From Synaphobranchus kaupii (taxonomy: Eukaryota; Chordata; Actinopteri; Anguilliformes; Synaphobranchidae): a stretch of DNA of 64,000 nucleotides. The position numbers and the translations under genes were made by a program. The DNA lies in assembly GCA_029718625.1 (NCBI GenBank), contig CM056395.1, forward strand, positions 25,066,076 to 25,130,075, in the 5' to 3' direction. Positions 24,360 through 34,423 of this stretch are shown here, one piece after another. The notes beneath the pieces are model-generated. The model was not told the DNA's origin and did no database searches. It saw only the letters and a program-made list of their open reading frames with translations. Position 1 is the stretch's first letter, and each line of letters opens with the position of its first letter.

Positions 24360-24680
24360 AATTTTCCGAGCGCTTTAAATGGAATCAGTAAATATGCCAC
24401 CCGCAGAAGCAATTTTAATGGAGTGTTTGGGTTTTTTAACACCAGCGACTTCAGCTTGCCGCTGCATAGCTAATGTCACCCTCTCTTCTTTTATTCCCAC
24501 ACCTTTAAGACAATACCTTCAGCTCACACTTTGCTAATTAGCCGCTTGACTCAGCTGACAGAGGTCGTGTAGCACAGCACAGGTTATTTACCTAAATACT
24601 GAGTTGAACCCCCATCTGCATATAGGAAATTATTTCAGTTAACAAGCCGTGGCACAGCAATAATGATATGTTCTGGAACT
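24360..24680. promoter_or_regulatory. Candidate non-coding regulatory block (unverified)
   Basis: This stretch is free of repeats and open frames and contains GCTAATTAGC (a homeobox-type palindrome), TGACTCAGCTGACA and CATTTAAAG-like motifs. Such composition is typical of conserved vertebrate enhancers, but I cannot align it with other genomes, so this is inference only. Confidence 0.2.
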
Positions 24681-24959
24681 TGGGCCTTTTCTCTCAAGTT
24701 ACAAAAAAAAAGTAAGCTTAAAACATAGTTCATGAATGTTAGACATTATTGCCAGCTCTGCTGGTTTATTGCGCTTGGCACTTGACTGTAGTGGTTGTTG
24801 GAAGCTTCTGGGATACACTTCATTGTCAATGTAGTCACAATATCTGATGACTCGAACGTCGTCTAAACCGAACCAACTGTGGGAAGATTTTTCTCACTTT
24901 GTTTGAGCAGGTAAATGTGCGTGCAGCAGTCTAAAGAGTCTTTGATTTACATACACCCT

Positions 24960-25215
24960 TCCCTTTTAATAGAACTGGTTGCCTATAGAAAAAAGGAGGC
25001 TGGATTAATGGAGGTGCAATTGATGCTCTTCCGGGAGAGAACGACATGATCCTTGGTTTGCTTTATGACTCGGTGGGATAATTGTAGTCCATATTTCTGC
25101 ACTTATCGGCTGATTTATTACCGTTCCCTTATGCGATAGGATTCCCTCCTTAATTACAGAGAGCGCTGCCTTTGAAACAATATCTGCCAGATGCATTGTG
25201 GGTCCCTGTACTGTT
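24960..25215. promoter_or_regulatory. Candidate non-coding regulatory block (unverified)
   Basis: Repeat-free sequence of balanced composition, with GGATTAATGG, GGATAATTG and CCTTAATTAC motifs. It differs from the surrounding AT-rich DNA. Function is not shown by the sequence alone. Confidence 0.2.
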
Positions 25216-26167
25216 TTATTTATGGGTAGTCCACTTAATTACTCGATCTGAGATACCGTGAGCTCATACTACTGTCCCGTGCATTCAGCCAAAGTATAGT
25301 TACGGAATGCACCAGCCACTCAGCACTGATCTGTATATTATAATATAATCAGCACATTCTATTTTCATATTGTGAAAAATAATAAGAAATGATGGCTTAG
25401 TGGCACTTTCCTGTTGAAGAATGAAAGGAGAATTTGGTAGATGGTGACCTCGAGGCACACAAAGTATTCAGCAGGTAAAAATCTTGACCCGTCAATTACA
25501 GGAATCCAGCTTGGAGTCCGTAAGTCCAGTGAACAGACAGGGGCAAGGACTGACTCCGCTGGGCATGTCATTTCTAAGCCAAACTGTCCTCTGATTGGCT
25601 CTGCATCACTTCCTCCTTTGTCTTTGCATTCCTGCCGGTGCGGAACGATCGAGAGAACGCGATTTACCAAGGCAAGGCAAAATGACAGCATTCGATTCGG
25701 TTTACCACAATCGACTAGCCACTGTTAATGTGATCCTTAGATTGATTAATATGAGAAGAGAAGGCCTTCATGATAAAGGTCAAATTACTGGTCTGACTAG
25801 AGAAGCAACACAAATGTTATCCCTGTAAAATGCAGAAGGGATGCACAGATGGAGGGCTTCACAGGTGTAAATACATGCCGCTCCTTCACATAAGGGCCTT
25901 ATTTGTTATGCTAAAGCAAGACATTTATTTCATAATTGACCTCTGAAAAACACTGCCTCATTATGGCGTATCTGGAACTGATCAATGCCACCTGCAGTTT
26001 TTAAACTATTTCCGTTGCCTAGCAGCGTCACCTGCGCACGGAGACATCAATGGTTTCATTTGGTACTTCACTGGAAACACAAAACATTACGTTTTTATTT
26101 TAGTTATAATTACACTCCGCAGATGTGGAGACGGACATTTAAAACCAGTTTGACTCGGGTGTTAGAG
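25216..26167. other. Non-coding stretch; repeated sequence at its right end
   Basis: No gene. The last 30 bp (about 26139-26168, AAAACCAGTT...GTGTTAGAGTA) also occur at about 36678-36705, indicating an uncharacterised interspersed repeat. Confidence 0.4.
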
Positions 26168-26378
26168 TACATTTACATTACATTACAGGCATTTAGCAGA
26201 CGAGAGCGACTTACACAACTTTTTACATATTATCCATTTATACAGCTGGAAATATACTGAAGCGATTCAGGTGAAGTACCTTGCTCAAGGGTACAACGGC
26301 AGCGTCCTACCTGGGAATCAAACTTGCAACCTTTCGGTCACAAGGCCAGTTCCTTACCCATTATACTACACTGCCACC
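26168..26378 (-). repeat. tRNA-derived SINE, family 1, copy 3
   Basis: Minus-strand copy with box B region GGTTGCAAGTTTGATTCCC (one change from consensus). The tail stem lacks one half (CTCTTATCC is deleted in the plus reading CAGACGAGAGCGAC). It is inserted after TTAGAGTA in a sequence whose uninterrupted relative is present at 36.69 kb (TTAGAGTAGGTGTA). GAGTAGGTGTA resumes just after the SINE, so GAGTA is the likely target duplication. Confidence 0.85.
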
Positions 26379-26629
26379 CTATGAGTAGGTGTATAGTAAT
26401 GCACAGTAGCCAAAATGTGATTAGCTGGGTGGCTAGCACTGTTCTGTATAAGAAAGTGCAGTATAAGAAAGCCCGATGTTTTTTCTCCGGCATGACACCA
26501 TGCGTGTGTGGTGTGCATAAGTACATCCATACACAGTATATATGCATTCACTTTCTGTGGGTGAAAGAATATGGCTGCCTTTTACCCACAGATTTCTTGA
26601 GCATATCCTATTCCCACCCTTATTTGAAA

Positions 26630-27015
26630 TGGCCAATCGTCTGCAACCGCAGCAGCACACATAGCGCAAACCCCGCTGCCGATTCGGGAGAGCGTAAACA
26701 TCCACGGCTCTCCTCTGAAACGCGTGGTGGCGCACAGCTAAGCTCGCATAGTCCGGAGTCGGAGGAAGTCCTTTCATATGTGACTTCAATCTACAGGCGC
26801 CCGATCGACCAGTGGGGGTCGCTAGATAGTGATGCACACGGGGCCCCCTATCCGAATGACCCCTCCCATTCCGTAGGCGATGCAATCGCCAATTGCGCGT
26901 CGCCCTACGGACCTACCGGCCACAGTCGGCACTGGCCCGGTCCACATTCGATCTGAGGCTGTGAGGCTCGTCCCTGCAGCGCATGTGTGATGCCTTAACC
27001 GAATGAGCCATATAG
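26630..27015 (-). repeat. tRNA-derived SINE, family 2, copy 1
   Basis: Read on the minus strand it begins TATATGGCTCATTCGGTTAAGG (box-A-like). A degraded box B follows (CAGATCGAATGTGG), then the body CCAGTGCCGACTGTGGC, GCGCAATTGGCGATTGCATC and CGACTCCGGACTATGCGAGC. The same order of blocks appears at 38.66-39.05 kb. I do not recognise the family by name. The long open frames on both strands here are accidental. Confidence 0.65.
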
Positions 27016-28658
27016 CAGCCCCTGGCCCACAGGTTTCTAACACTACATGCTCAACTGTAAAAGGACAGCTACTGGCCTGTGTAGTGAATTCAACATGGTA
27101 TGACATTGTGAAGCACAAGAGAGCGGACATCACCACCTTGTCAACAACTGATTTTACCTACAGTGCAGCATTCCAGAGTGTATGATTTCAGACCCGGGAC
27201 TGCTGTTGTTGGCAGAAACTGAACTAATTCCACAGCCTCTGTCATGCACCAGCAGACTCTGCACACAAGCCATAGTATTAAATGTTAAACACGGTTTATG
27301 CGAGTCCAAGAGGGATCAAATGTACTCTATCGGAGTAAGATCTACTGTGCAGCAGCGAAAGAACTATAAACTCTCTCCTGAGACAGAAACAGCCTGGAAC
27401 TCAACACTTATAGGGAAGCGACCGACACAATCTCAAGAGACAAACTACGCACAGGAAAAACCCCCGGAACAGATATTATTGCCTCCATACTGCAGGTGAA
27501 GAGCTGGACCATTGGCCCCACCCACATTTATGCAGATTTTCACCTGAGCCAATGGAAGTAGGTGTTTAAGCCTTATTCAGGTTTTCAGCCAATAAAATCA
27601 GCCAATTTTCATCCATGTATAGCAGCGTGGTTCACACCAAGGTGCTGAACTAGTGGAAACCAATCAACATAATACAAGTTCAGTAAGTCACATACAGACT
27701 ACGTAAAACGGCGATCCAAAATAAATGTTTTCCATTTTTTTGTTAGTAGCCATCACTGTTGTTTACATATTTCGGATCTGAGCTGGAACAGAGTTCCATA
27801 AGCAGTTCTTCTGAAATGAGGCCATACCTGAGCACAACCAGAGGTTCCTCACCTTGGAAGTACAAGGATTTAACTGCCACATAAACTGCTAACAGCTGAA
27901 ATGTAGAAGGCTTCTTTCCCTTTTAGCGTTCATATTATATCCTGGGTCCCCGATTCAGTGTTTGACATCTCTTAAAAACCAGTTAAACTTATTTCTTCAT
28001 CTTGACACTATATGATTTTTTCCTAATTTGTTGGGATTAAATACATTAAGTAAACACACAATAAACATATTGCTATATTTTTAAAAGTCCTGTACCAACT
28101 TTGTATACAAAGGTGTTGTGTGGGGTCATTTGTGAGGTAGCTGTATAAAAATGTAAGAAAATATACAACCTTTCTTAGTTTTTATCTCAGATTTTTTGTG
28201 GGTAATTCTGGTGGCACTTTCCCATACAGGTTTTTAACTTCACAAGCTTCACAAACGGCAGCCAACACCAGAGACGTGACCTTAACTCTATCTGTACAGT
28301 GTGCAGTGTGTGTGTGGGGCAGCTAAATTAGTTCACCTCAACACAGACATTTTTTTGGGGAAATTACGAGACGCTGGAAAATGTGGAGGATTGCATGCAG
28401 ATCGATGTTTTTTTTGTTTTTTTTTACCTCATGATAAATATCAAGGCTTGCCACAAGAGCAGTAAGGGTAATTTACACCAGTGGATATATTATATCACCT
28501 GCCTCTTTCAAGTGAAAGAAATGGGGATGAGTCAGCACTCCCTTGGATAGACTTTGGGCCTTGCATTTATCATCAAAACTATTTCAAAACCAGCTGTGAA
28601 CTTCACATTGTTGTGTTAGTTAGCTTCTCCCAGATCATCACTGCAAAAATAAAATAGA
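27016..28658. other. Non-coding stretch, no gene seen
   Basis: Unique sequence up to the target duplication of the retrotransposon. Short open frames carry no domain I recognise. Confidence 0.4.
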
Positions 28659-28922
28659 CTTTGTGTAACGTTCCGTTCCCGTCCTGTCCGTTTTCCATGT
28701 TTTCCTTGTTTCCTTCCGTGTCATGTTGGATCCCTTGTCCGTGTTTCCCTCCTGGCTGTGGACTGGGCGTCTCCCTCGGGTACTTTTGGTTTCATTTTCC
28801 ACTTTAGCTTCCGCCTATCACTCGCCCCTCTCGTTACTCACATTCCTCACTGCTGTGCTTCGGCAATCACTCCTGATTTAACTTCACACCTGTTTCTCGT
28901 TTTCTCCTTCACTTCCTGCACC

Positions 28923-28929
28923 ATTTAAA
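28923..28929 (+). promoter_or_regulatory. TATA-like box of the 5' LTR
   Basis: ATTTAAA lies 30 bp upstream of the 11-nt block that also occurs, as its complement, in the primer site. It is followed at the right distance by an initiator-like ATTCAGC. The same layout is kept in the 3' LTR (offset 5,760) and in the diverged solo LTR. Confidence 0.55.
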
Positions 28930-28952
28930 CCCCTGGCTGGCTGCTATTCAGC

Positions 28953-28963
28953 GCCAGTTCGTT
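28953..28963 (+). promoter_or_regulatory. Predicted 5' end of the RNA; self-primer segment
   Basis: GCCAGTTCGTT is the exact reverse complement of the 11 nt at 30079-30089, just inside the 5' LTR. In the Tf1 retrotransposon the first 11 nt of the transcript fold back on the primer site and prime reverse transcription. The sushi group has been proposed to do the same. The segment is 30 bp from the TATA-like box, where such a transcript should start. Confidence 0.65.
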
Positions 28964-29336
28964 GACTAACCTACCGTGTTTGTTTCGTATCCCGTTTCTG
29001 GTCCAGTGTTTGTGAGCCTGCTGGTTCATACCTGTTCGCCTGGTTTCCTGACTGGTAGCTATCTCTGCTAAACTTTCGCTGCTGCATGCATTTACCTGTT
29101 TCCCTTCAAAACCTCCAGACGCCGCAGTTCCAGTCTTCCCGCAGCTGTGTTTGTCCTCCCCGTGTTACGTACCTCCCGTACTCGTGTTGCGGTACCAGGA
29201 CCTCTGCATGCCAGCCGGCTTACGCCAGTATTGCCCGAGCTACGCCGCACCTTCCAACTCGGCGGTGCATTCACCAGCTACAGTCCTGTCACAACACCCT
29301 GCCTTTAACCTCTGCTTTCTGCCCGGTTACTCAAGC

Positions 29337-29925
29337 TACCCGGTCCAGTTTCCAGTCCTGTTCAAGCCCAGTTCCGATCCAGTTTCCAGTCCAGCTCCAG
29401 TCCAGTTTCCAGTCCAGCTCCAGTCCAGTTTCCAGTCCAGTTCCAGTCCAGTTCCGGTGTTTTAGACACCTCCGTTCAAGTCCAGTTCCGGCTTGGAACA
29501 AGTTCCGTGCCGTCCCCTGTGTTCCTGAGTGGACCTTCCGGTCCAGTTTCCAGTCCAGTTCCAGTCCAGGTCCGGTGTTTCATACACCTCCGTTCAAGTC
29601 CAGTTCCGGCTTGGAACAAGTTCCGTGCCGTTCCCGTTTCCTGAGTGGACCTCCCGGTCCAGTTTCCAGTCCAGTTCCCAGTCCAGTTCCAGTCCAGTTC
29701 CGGTGTTTTATACACCTCCGTTCAAGTCCAGTTCCGGCTTGGAACAAGTTCCGTGCCGCTCCCGTTTCCTGAGTGGACCTTCCGGTCCAGTTTCCAGTCC
29801 AGTTCCGATCCAGTTTCCAGTCCAGTTCCAGTCCAGTTCCGGTGTTTTAGACACCTCCGTTCAAGTCCAGTTCCGGCTTGGAACAGTTCCGTGTTTCTTC
29901 AAGTCCAGCTCCGGCTTGGAGCAGT
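29337..29925 (+). repeat. Minisatellite within the 5' LTR R region
   Basis: Short units (CCAGTTCCAGT, CCAGTTTCCAGT, CCAGCTCCAGT) are embedded in larger units of about 117-127 bp. The larger units are marked by GGTGTTTTA(G/T)ACACCTCCG, GGCTTGGAACAAGTTCCGTG and GAGTGGACC. The 5' LTR has one 23-bp sub-unit more than the 3' LTR. Confidence 0.9.
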
Positions 29926-30078
29926 CCTCAGTTGGACGCTATCCTGTGTTAACTAACTAACCTGTTTTGCTCCCGTGTACAGCTTTGGGACCACCCCAAC
30001 GCTTAATAAAGTTCCACTTTCTGTAATCTGTCTCCTGGTCGTTGCACTTGGGTTCGTCCCGTATCAGGATCGTAACAG

Positions 30079-30089
30079 AACGAACTGGC
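30079..30089 (+). promoter_or_regulatory. Primer binding site (self-priming type)
   Basis: AACGAACTGGC starts two bases after the LTR end. It is perfectly complementary over 11 nt to 28953-28963. It does not end in a TGG directly abutting the LTR as tRNA-primed elements usually do, which argues against ordinary tRNA 3'-end priming. Confidence 0.65.
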
Positions 30090-30096
30090 CAACAAT

Positions 30097-31077
30097 ATGG
30101 ACCCAGCCGATCTGGAACCGATTCGCCACGCCTTCTCCTGCCAAACTGCGATCAGCGACCAACAGGGTCGCCGTTTGGATGATGTGCTGGAAGTAGTTAG
30201 GGGCATCACGGAGCAAGTATCCCAACTTTCGCTCCACCAACCGCTACTACGGATTCCAGCCAACCCTACTCCTTCCTCTCCCGAACCCCATCCGGAGGCA
30301 CCGGCTCCCACTTCCAGCCGTGAGCCCCGTGTACAACACCCCGAGTTATATCGCGGGGGGTTGGGGAGATGTCGTGAATTTCTACTTAAATGTGACATAG
30401 TGTTTCGGATGCAGCCCTCCTCCTTCGCCTCTGACTCCAGCAAGATCGCGTTCATTATGAGCAGCCTGGGAGGGAGCGCCCTGGAGTGGGCTACATCCAT
30501 CTGGGACAGCCAGGCTCCGTTATGCAGCAACTTCGCAGCCTTTGCGGCAGAGATGCGACGTGTGTTTGAACACCCGACCTGTGGACGTGACGCTACCCAG
30601 CGTCTGCTTCAAGTTCGCCAAGGCAACCGCAGTGTCGCAGAAATGGCCATTCAGTTTCGTACCCTCGCCGCGGAGTCAGGATGGAATGACGCCTCCCTCC
30701 AGGGGGCTTTCCGCCAAGCTCTCAGCGAGGAACTCAAGGACCAGCTTGCCACTCGGGAGGAATCCAACTCCCTTAATAGCCTCATCAGCCTCGCTATAGC
30801 CATCGATAATCGTCTCCGCATCCGGGCCCGGGAGCGGGGAGGAAGTTCCGGGCGTCATTCGCCCTCCGTCGTCTCTAATGTTCATTCACACTCCATTACT
30901 GGATCTCGGGCGCCTACGGGCGGGTCCGAGGAAGAGCCCATGCAACTGGGCAGAGTTGCGGTCAATCCCGAGGAGCGTCAGCGCCGTCAGCGCACCAGAT
31001 CTTGTTTCTATTGCGGCAAGCCTGGCCATCAGATCGCCTCCTGTCCCATTCGCCCAAAAGAAGGGGCTCGCCAGTAA
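30097..31077 (+). CDS. gag: Gag polyprotein of the chromovirus
   Basis: Encodes 326 residues from ATG at 30097, eight bases after the primer site. Gag forms the virus-like particle that packages the RNA. Residues about 1-50 are a polar N-terminal segment with [18 protein letters not shown], likely a coiled coil. A Pro/Ser-rich linker follows. Residues about 85-235 match the capsid-like Retrotrans_gag region of sushi elements, with [28 protein letters not shown] and [14 protein letters not shown] basic segment near 230-245 precedes a single zinc knuckle C303-X2-C306-X4-H311-X4-C316, which should bind RNA. The stop TAA at 31075-31077 lies inside the frameshift stem-loop. The frame is intact, with no internal stop. 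Confidence 0.95.
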   Translation: MDPADLEPIRHAFSCQTAISDQQGRRLDDVLEVVRGITEQVSQLSLHQPLLRIPANPTPSSPEPHPEAPAPTSSREPRVQHPELYRGGLGRCREFLLKCDIVFRMQPSSFASDSSKIAFIMSSLGGSALEWATSIWDSQAPLCSNFAAFAAEMRRVFEHPTCGRDATQRLLQVRQGNRSVAEMAIQFRTLAAESGWNDASLQGAFRQALSEELKDQLATREESNSLNSLISLAIAIDNRLRIRARERGGSSGRHSPSVVSNVHSHSITGSRAPTGGSEEEPMQLGRVAVNPEERQRRQRTRSCFYCGKPGHQIASCPIRPKEGARQ

Positions 31078-34000
31078 GACTGGGCGTACTGACGAGCCCC
31101 ATCGTCCCCAACCATGCTGCCCAGGACCGCCTCATGTTCAAGGCTACTCTCCTTTGGAGGGACAAGACCCTATCTTCTTCGGCCCTAATTGACTCCGGAG
31201 CTGACGCCAGCTTCATGGATATCACCTTCGCCAGGAGGGCCGGCATTCCCACGGAACGTCTCACTTCACCCATTTCAGCTCTAGCTCTGGACGGTAGGAG
31301 GTTGGGGTTAGTTACCCACTCCACCGTTCCTATCCAATTAATTCTATCTGGCAATCATCGGGAGTCCATTCAGCTATTACTGATTAACTCCCAACAATCT
31401 GCTCTAGTTTTAGGTCAGACCTGGCTTCGCCTCCACAATCCCCATATTGACTGGAAAGCCGGTCGCATCCTGGCGTGGAGTGCCCACTGTCTAGCCAGCT
31501 GTCTCCGTTCTGCACTACCCCCTCCGGGGCCCAGTAAACCCTGTTCCATGCAACCTATACCGGATTTAACGAATGTTCCCAGCGAGTATCACGACCTCGC
31601 GCAAGTATTTTCTAAATCACGTGCTCTGTCCTTACCTCCTCACAGGCCGTATGACTGCGCCATTGACCTACTGGCTGGAGCTAAACTGCCATCGGGACGC
31701 CTCTACAGTCTGTCTGGACCGGAGAAACTAGCCATGGAGGAATACATCCACGACTCCCTCGCTTCGGGTATTATCCGTCCCTCTTCATCCCCAGTCGGTG
31801 CAGGGTTCTTCTTCGTTGGGAAGAAGGATGGCTCCCTGCGACCCTGCATCGACTACCGGGGCCTCAACCAGGTCACCATCCGTAACAAATACCCTCTTCC
31901 CCTCATTAACACCGCCTTTGAAGCCCTCTCTCCAGCTGTGACGTTCACCAAGCTCGACCTCCGGAATGCGTATCACCTGGTGCGTATCCGTGAGGGGGAC
32001 GAGTGGAAGACTGCTTTTAATACCCCGTTGGGCCACTACGAATACCTGGTGGTCCCTTTCGGCCTTACTAACGCCCCAGCAGTCTTCCAGAGCATGGTGA
32101 ACGACGTCCTGCGGGACCTCCTAGGGAGGAGCGTTTTTGTTTATATCGATGATATTTTAATTTTTTCTCAATCCCCGCAGGAGCATGTCCGTCACGTTCG
32201 AGAGGTTCTCCAGCGGCTGTTGGAGAATCAGCTGTTTGTTAAGGCTGAGAAATGTTCCTTCCACGCTTCCACGGTCCCGTTCCTCGGCTTCATTATCGAG
32301 GAGGGCAGTATCCGGGCGGACCCTGTGAAAATCAAGGCGGTGACAGAATGGCCCCAACCCACCTCCCGCAAGCACCTTCAACAGTTCCTGGGGTTTGCAA
32401 ATTTCTACCGCCGCTTTATTCGCAATTACAGTTCCATTGCTGCTCCCCTGACTAAACTCACTTCCGTTGCCCTGCCTTACTGTTGGAATTCCGATGCCCA
32501 GCGAGCTTTCGAGCTACTCAAGGCTCGGTTTTCCTCAGCACCTATCCTCCTTCACCCTGACACTTCTCGGCAGTTTGTCGTTGAGGTGGATGCCTCCGAC
32601 ACCGGCGTGGGGGCCATTCTGTCTCAACGGTCCGCCTCTGATAGCAAGCTCCATCCCTGCGCATTCTTCTCCCGGAGGCTGTCCTCCGCCGAGAGGAACT
32701 ACGATGTCGGGGATCGGGAACTGCTGGCGATAAAACTGGCTCTTGAGGAGTGGCGCCACTGGCTGGAGGGGGCAGGTACCCCTTTTCTTGTTTTTACCGA
32801 CCATCAAAACCTCATTTATTTAAGATCTGCCAAGAGGCTCAATTCTCGTCAGGCTAGATGGTCGTTATTTTTTGCACGCTTTAATTTCTCTGTTTCTTTC
32901 CGCCCTGGTTCCCGTAATATTAAAGCAGATGCCCTGTCCCGCATTTTTTCCCCTCCCTCCAGTCCTGCTGATCCGGAGCCCATTTTGCCGGCCTCCTGTG
33001 TGGTGGCTGCGGTCTCCTGGGAGATTGAGGGCATTGTGAAGGCCGCCCAGACTTCCCAACCGGACCCCCGCAATAACCCTAACTCCTGTCTTTTTGTCCC
33101 CGATTCCGTCCGCTCCCAGGTCCTCGAATGGGTTCACGCCTCGTGCCTGGCATGTCACCCAGGTGTCGCCAGAACTATCGCCCTCGTCAGGAGGAGTTTC
33201 TGGTGGCCTACCCTTAAAGGGGATACCCGTGCCTTCGTCCTGGCCTGCTCGGTGTGCGCCAGGAGCAAGGCTTCCCACCAGCCTCCCTCCGGTCTTCTCC
33301 TTTCCCTCCCCGTCCCTGGCCGTCCTTGGAGTCACATTGGTGTGGACTTCGTAACCGGTCTGCCGTTGTCAGAAGGTAACACCGTCATTCTGACAATAGT
33401 GGACCGGTTCTCCAAGGCGGTTCACTTTGTTCCCCTCCCCAAGCTCCCGTCCGCCCTTGAAACCGCTGAGCTCTTGGTGCTACACGTGGTCAGGCTGCAC
33501 GGGATCCCCTCTGACATCGTGTCAGACCGTGGGCCCCAGTTCTCCTCCCGAGTTTGGAGGGCGTTCTGTGCAGCCCTGGGTGCCTCTCCTAGTCTTTCCT
33601 CGGGTTTCCATCCCCAGTCTAATGGTCAGGCAGAGAGGGCGAACCAGGACCTGGGGGCCGCCCTGCGGTGCGTTACAGTGCGCAATCCTGCCTCTTGGAG
33701 CCGGTTTCTCCCCTGGGTCGAGTACGCACATAACTCCCTTAAAAGTGCCTCTACTGGCCTATCCCCGTTTGAGTGTGCTTTAGGCTATCAACCCCCTCTT
33801 CTGTCGACCCAGGAGGCCGAGATAGCTGTCCCCTCTGTTAGGGCCCATGTCCTTCGTTGTAAAAACATTTGGAGACTCACACGCACCGCACTCCTTCACG
33901 CCAATTCCCGCTCCCAACGTCTGGCGGACCTTCACAGGACCGCAGCCCCACAGTATAGGGCCGGTCAGCAGGTCTGGCTCTCCACTGCAAACATCTCCCT

Positions 34001-34412
34001 TCCCTCTTCATCCAGAAAGCTTCAGCCCCGTTTTATTGGTCCCTTCCCCATCATTTGTCTAGTTAACCCGGTGTCTGTTAAACTTTCCCTCCCCGCCTCC
34101 CTCAAAGTTTACCCTGTGTTTCATGTGTCCCAGGTTAAGCCTGTCTCCTCCAGCCCCCTCAGTACCCCTACCATCCCGCCTCCTCCCGTCCGAGTTGTTG
34201 ACAACGCCCCGGCCTACACGGTGAACCGTGTTATTGATATCCGCCGCAGGGGCCGGGGTTTCCAATACCTCGTCGACTGGGAGGGGTACGGTCCTGAGGA
34301 GAGGTCGTGGCTCCACAAGAGCCTGATCTTGGACCATTCAGTAATCCAAGACTTCCACGAACAGTTCCCTGACAAGACCAGGCCTCCGGGTACGCCAGGT
34401 GGCGTACATTGA
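31002..34412 (+). CDS. pol: Pol polyprotein (protease-RT-RNase H-integrase-chromodomain)
   Basis: Open in the -1 frame relative to gag; translation probably enters by frameshift near 31059, so the methionine at 31002 is only the first in-frame one. Residues here are counted from it. Protease: LIDSGAD, Asp64. Reverse transcriptase: [12 protein letters not shown], then YIDD at 381-384. RNase H: D530, E573, D600, D643. Integrase zinc finger: H712-X6-H719-X29-C749-X2-C752. Integrase core: D782, D842 and E878, with 35 residues between the last two (DD35E). C-terminal chromodomain at about 1072-1122 ([24 protein letters not shown]), which in chromoviruses guides integration to modified chromatin. 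All catalytic residues are present and there are no stops, so the enzyme set may be functional. Stop TGA overlaps the start of the polypurine tract. Confidence 0.97.
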   Translation: MFLLRQAWPSDRLLSHSPKRRGSPVRLGVLTSPIVPNHAAQDRLMFKATLLWRDKTLSSSALIDSGADASFMDITFARRAGIPTERLTSPISALALDGRRLGLVTHSTVPIQLILSGNHRESIQLLLINSQQSALVLGQTWLRLHNPHIDWKAGRILAWSAHCLASCLRSALPPPGPSKPCSMQPIPDLTNVPSEYHDLAQVFSKSRALSLPPHRPYDCAIDLLAGAKLPSGRLYSLSGPEKLAMEEYIHDSLASGIIRPSSSPVGAGFFFVGKKDGSLRPCIDYRGLNQVTIRNKYPLPLINTAFEALSPAVTFTKLDLRNAYHLVRIREGDEWKTAFNTPLGHYEYLVVPFGLTNAPAVFQSMVNDVLRDLLGRSVFVYIDDILIFSQSPQEHVRHVREVLQRLLENQLFVKAEKCSFHASTVPFLGFIIEEGSIRADPVKIKAVTEWPQPTSRKHLQQFLGFANFYRRFIRNYSSIAAPLTKLTSVALPYCWNSDAQRAFELLKARFSSAPILLHPDTSRQFVVEVDASDTGVGAILSQRSASDSKLHPCAFFSRRLSSAERNYDVGDRELLAIKLALEEWRHWLEGAGTPFLVFTDHQNLIYLRSAKRLNSRQARWSLFFARFNFSVSFRPGSRNIKADALSRIFSPPSSPADPEPILPASCVVAAVSWEIEGIVKAAQTSQPDPRNNPNSCLFVPDSVRSQVLEWVHASCLACHPGVARTIALVRRSFWWPTLKGDTRAFVLACSVCARSKASHQPPSGLLLSLPVPGRPWSHIGVDFVTGLPLSEGNTVILTIVDRFSKAVHFVPLPKLPSALETAELLVLHVVRLHGIPSDIVSDRGPQFSSRVWRAFCAALGASPSLSSGFHPQSNGQAERANQDLGAALRCVTVRNPASWSRFLPWVEYAHNSLKSASTGLSPFECALGYQPPLLSTQEAEIAVPSVRAHVLRCKNIWRLTRTALLHANSRSQRLADLHRTAAPQYRAGQQVWLSTANISLPSSSRKLQPRFIGPFPIICLVNPVSVKLSLPASLKVYPVFHVSQVKPVSSSPLSTPTIPPPPVRVVDNAPAYTVNRVIDIRRRGRGFQYLVDWEGYGPEERSWLHKSLILDHSVIQDFHEQFPDKTRPPGTPGGVH
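31053..31059 (+). promoter_or_regulatory. -1 ribosomal frameshift slippery site (CCCAAAA)
   Basis: In the gag frame the heptamer reads C CCA AAA, the canonical X XXY YYZ form. Slipping back one base continues into the pol frame, which is open here. Three bases later a predicted stem begins: GGGGCTCG (31063-31070) pairs perfectly with CGAGCCCC (31093-31100). Within it CCAG (31071-31074) pairs with CTGG (31080-31083) around the gag stop. Confidence 0.8.
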
Positions 34413-34423
34413 GGGGGGGGTAC
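34411..34423 (+). promoter_or_regulatory. Polypurine tract
   Basis: GAGGGGGGGG, then TAC, directly precedes the 3' LTR. This is the RNase H-resistant primer for plus-strand DNA synthesis. Confidence 0.85.

Larger units (their letters stand above)
28664..30077 (+). repeat. 5' LTR (1,414 bp)
   Basis: Starts TGTAACG and ends CGTAACA. A TATA-like ATTTAAA lies at 28923-28929, the predicted transcription start near 28950-28953, and a polyadenylation signal AATAAA at 30005-30010. U3 is then about 290 bp, R about 1,070 bp and U5 about 50 bp. R holds a minisatellite (29,337-29,925) built from CCAGTTCCAGTCCAGTT-type units and a larger ~120-bp unit containing GAGTGGACCTTCCGGTCC. The repeats create long Ser/Pro/Val-rich open frames that are not genes. 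Confidence 0.95.

Noticed and set aside
26324..26956. 210-codon open frame and its antisense partner
   Set aside because: It covers parts of two SINEs and unique DNA, with no domain or codon pattern.
29086..29960. Open frames with PVQFQSS-type repeats (again at 34,846-35,697)
   Set aside because: They lie in the non-coding R region of both LTRs and come from the CCAGTT minisatellite; they overlap in several frames.
32849..33335. Antisense and alternate-frame open frames across pol
   Set aside because: Shadows of the GC-rich pol gene; no independent evidence.
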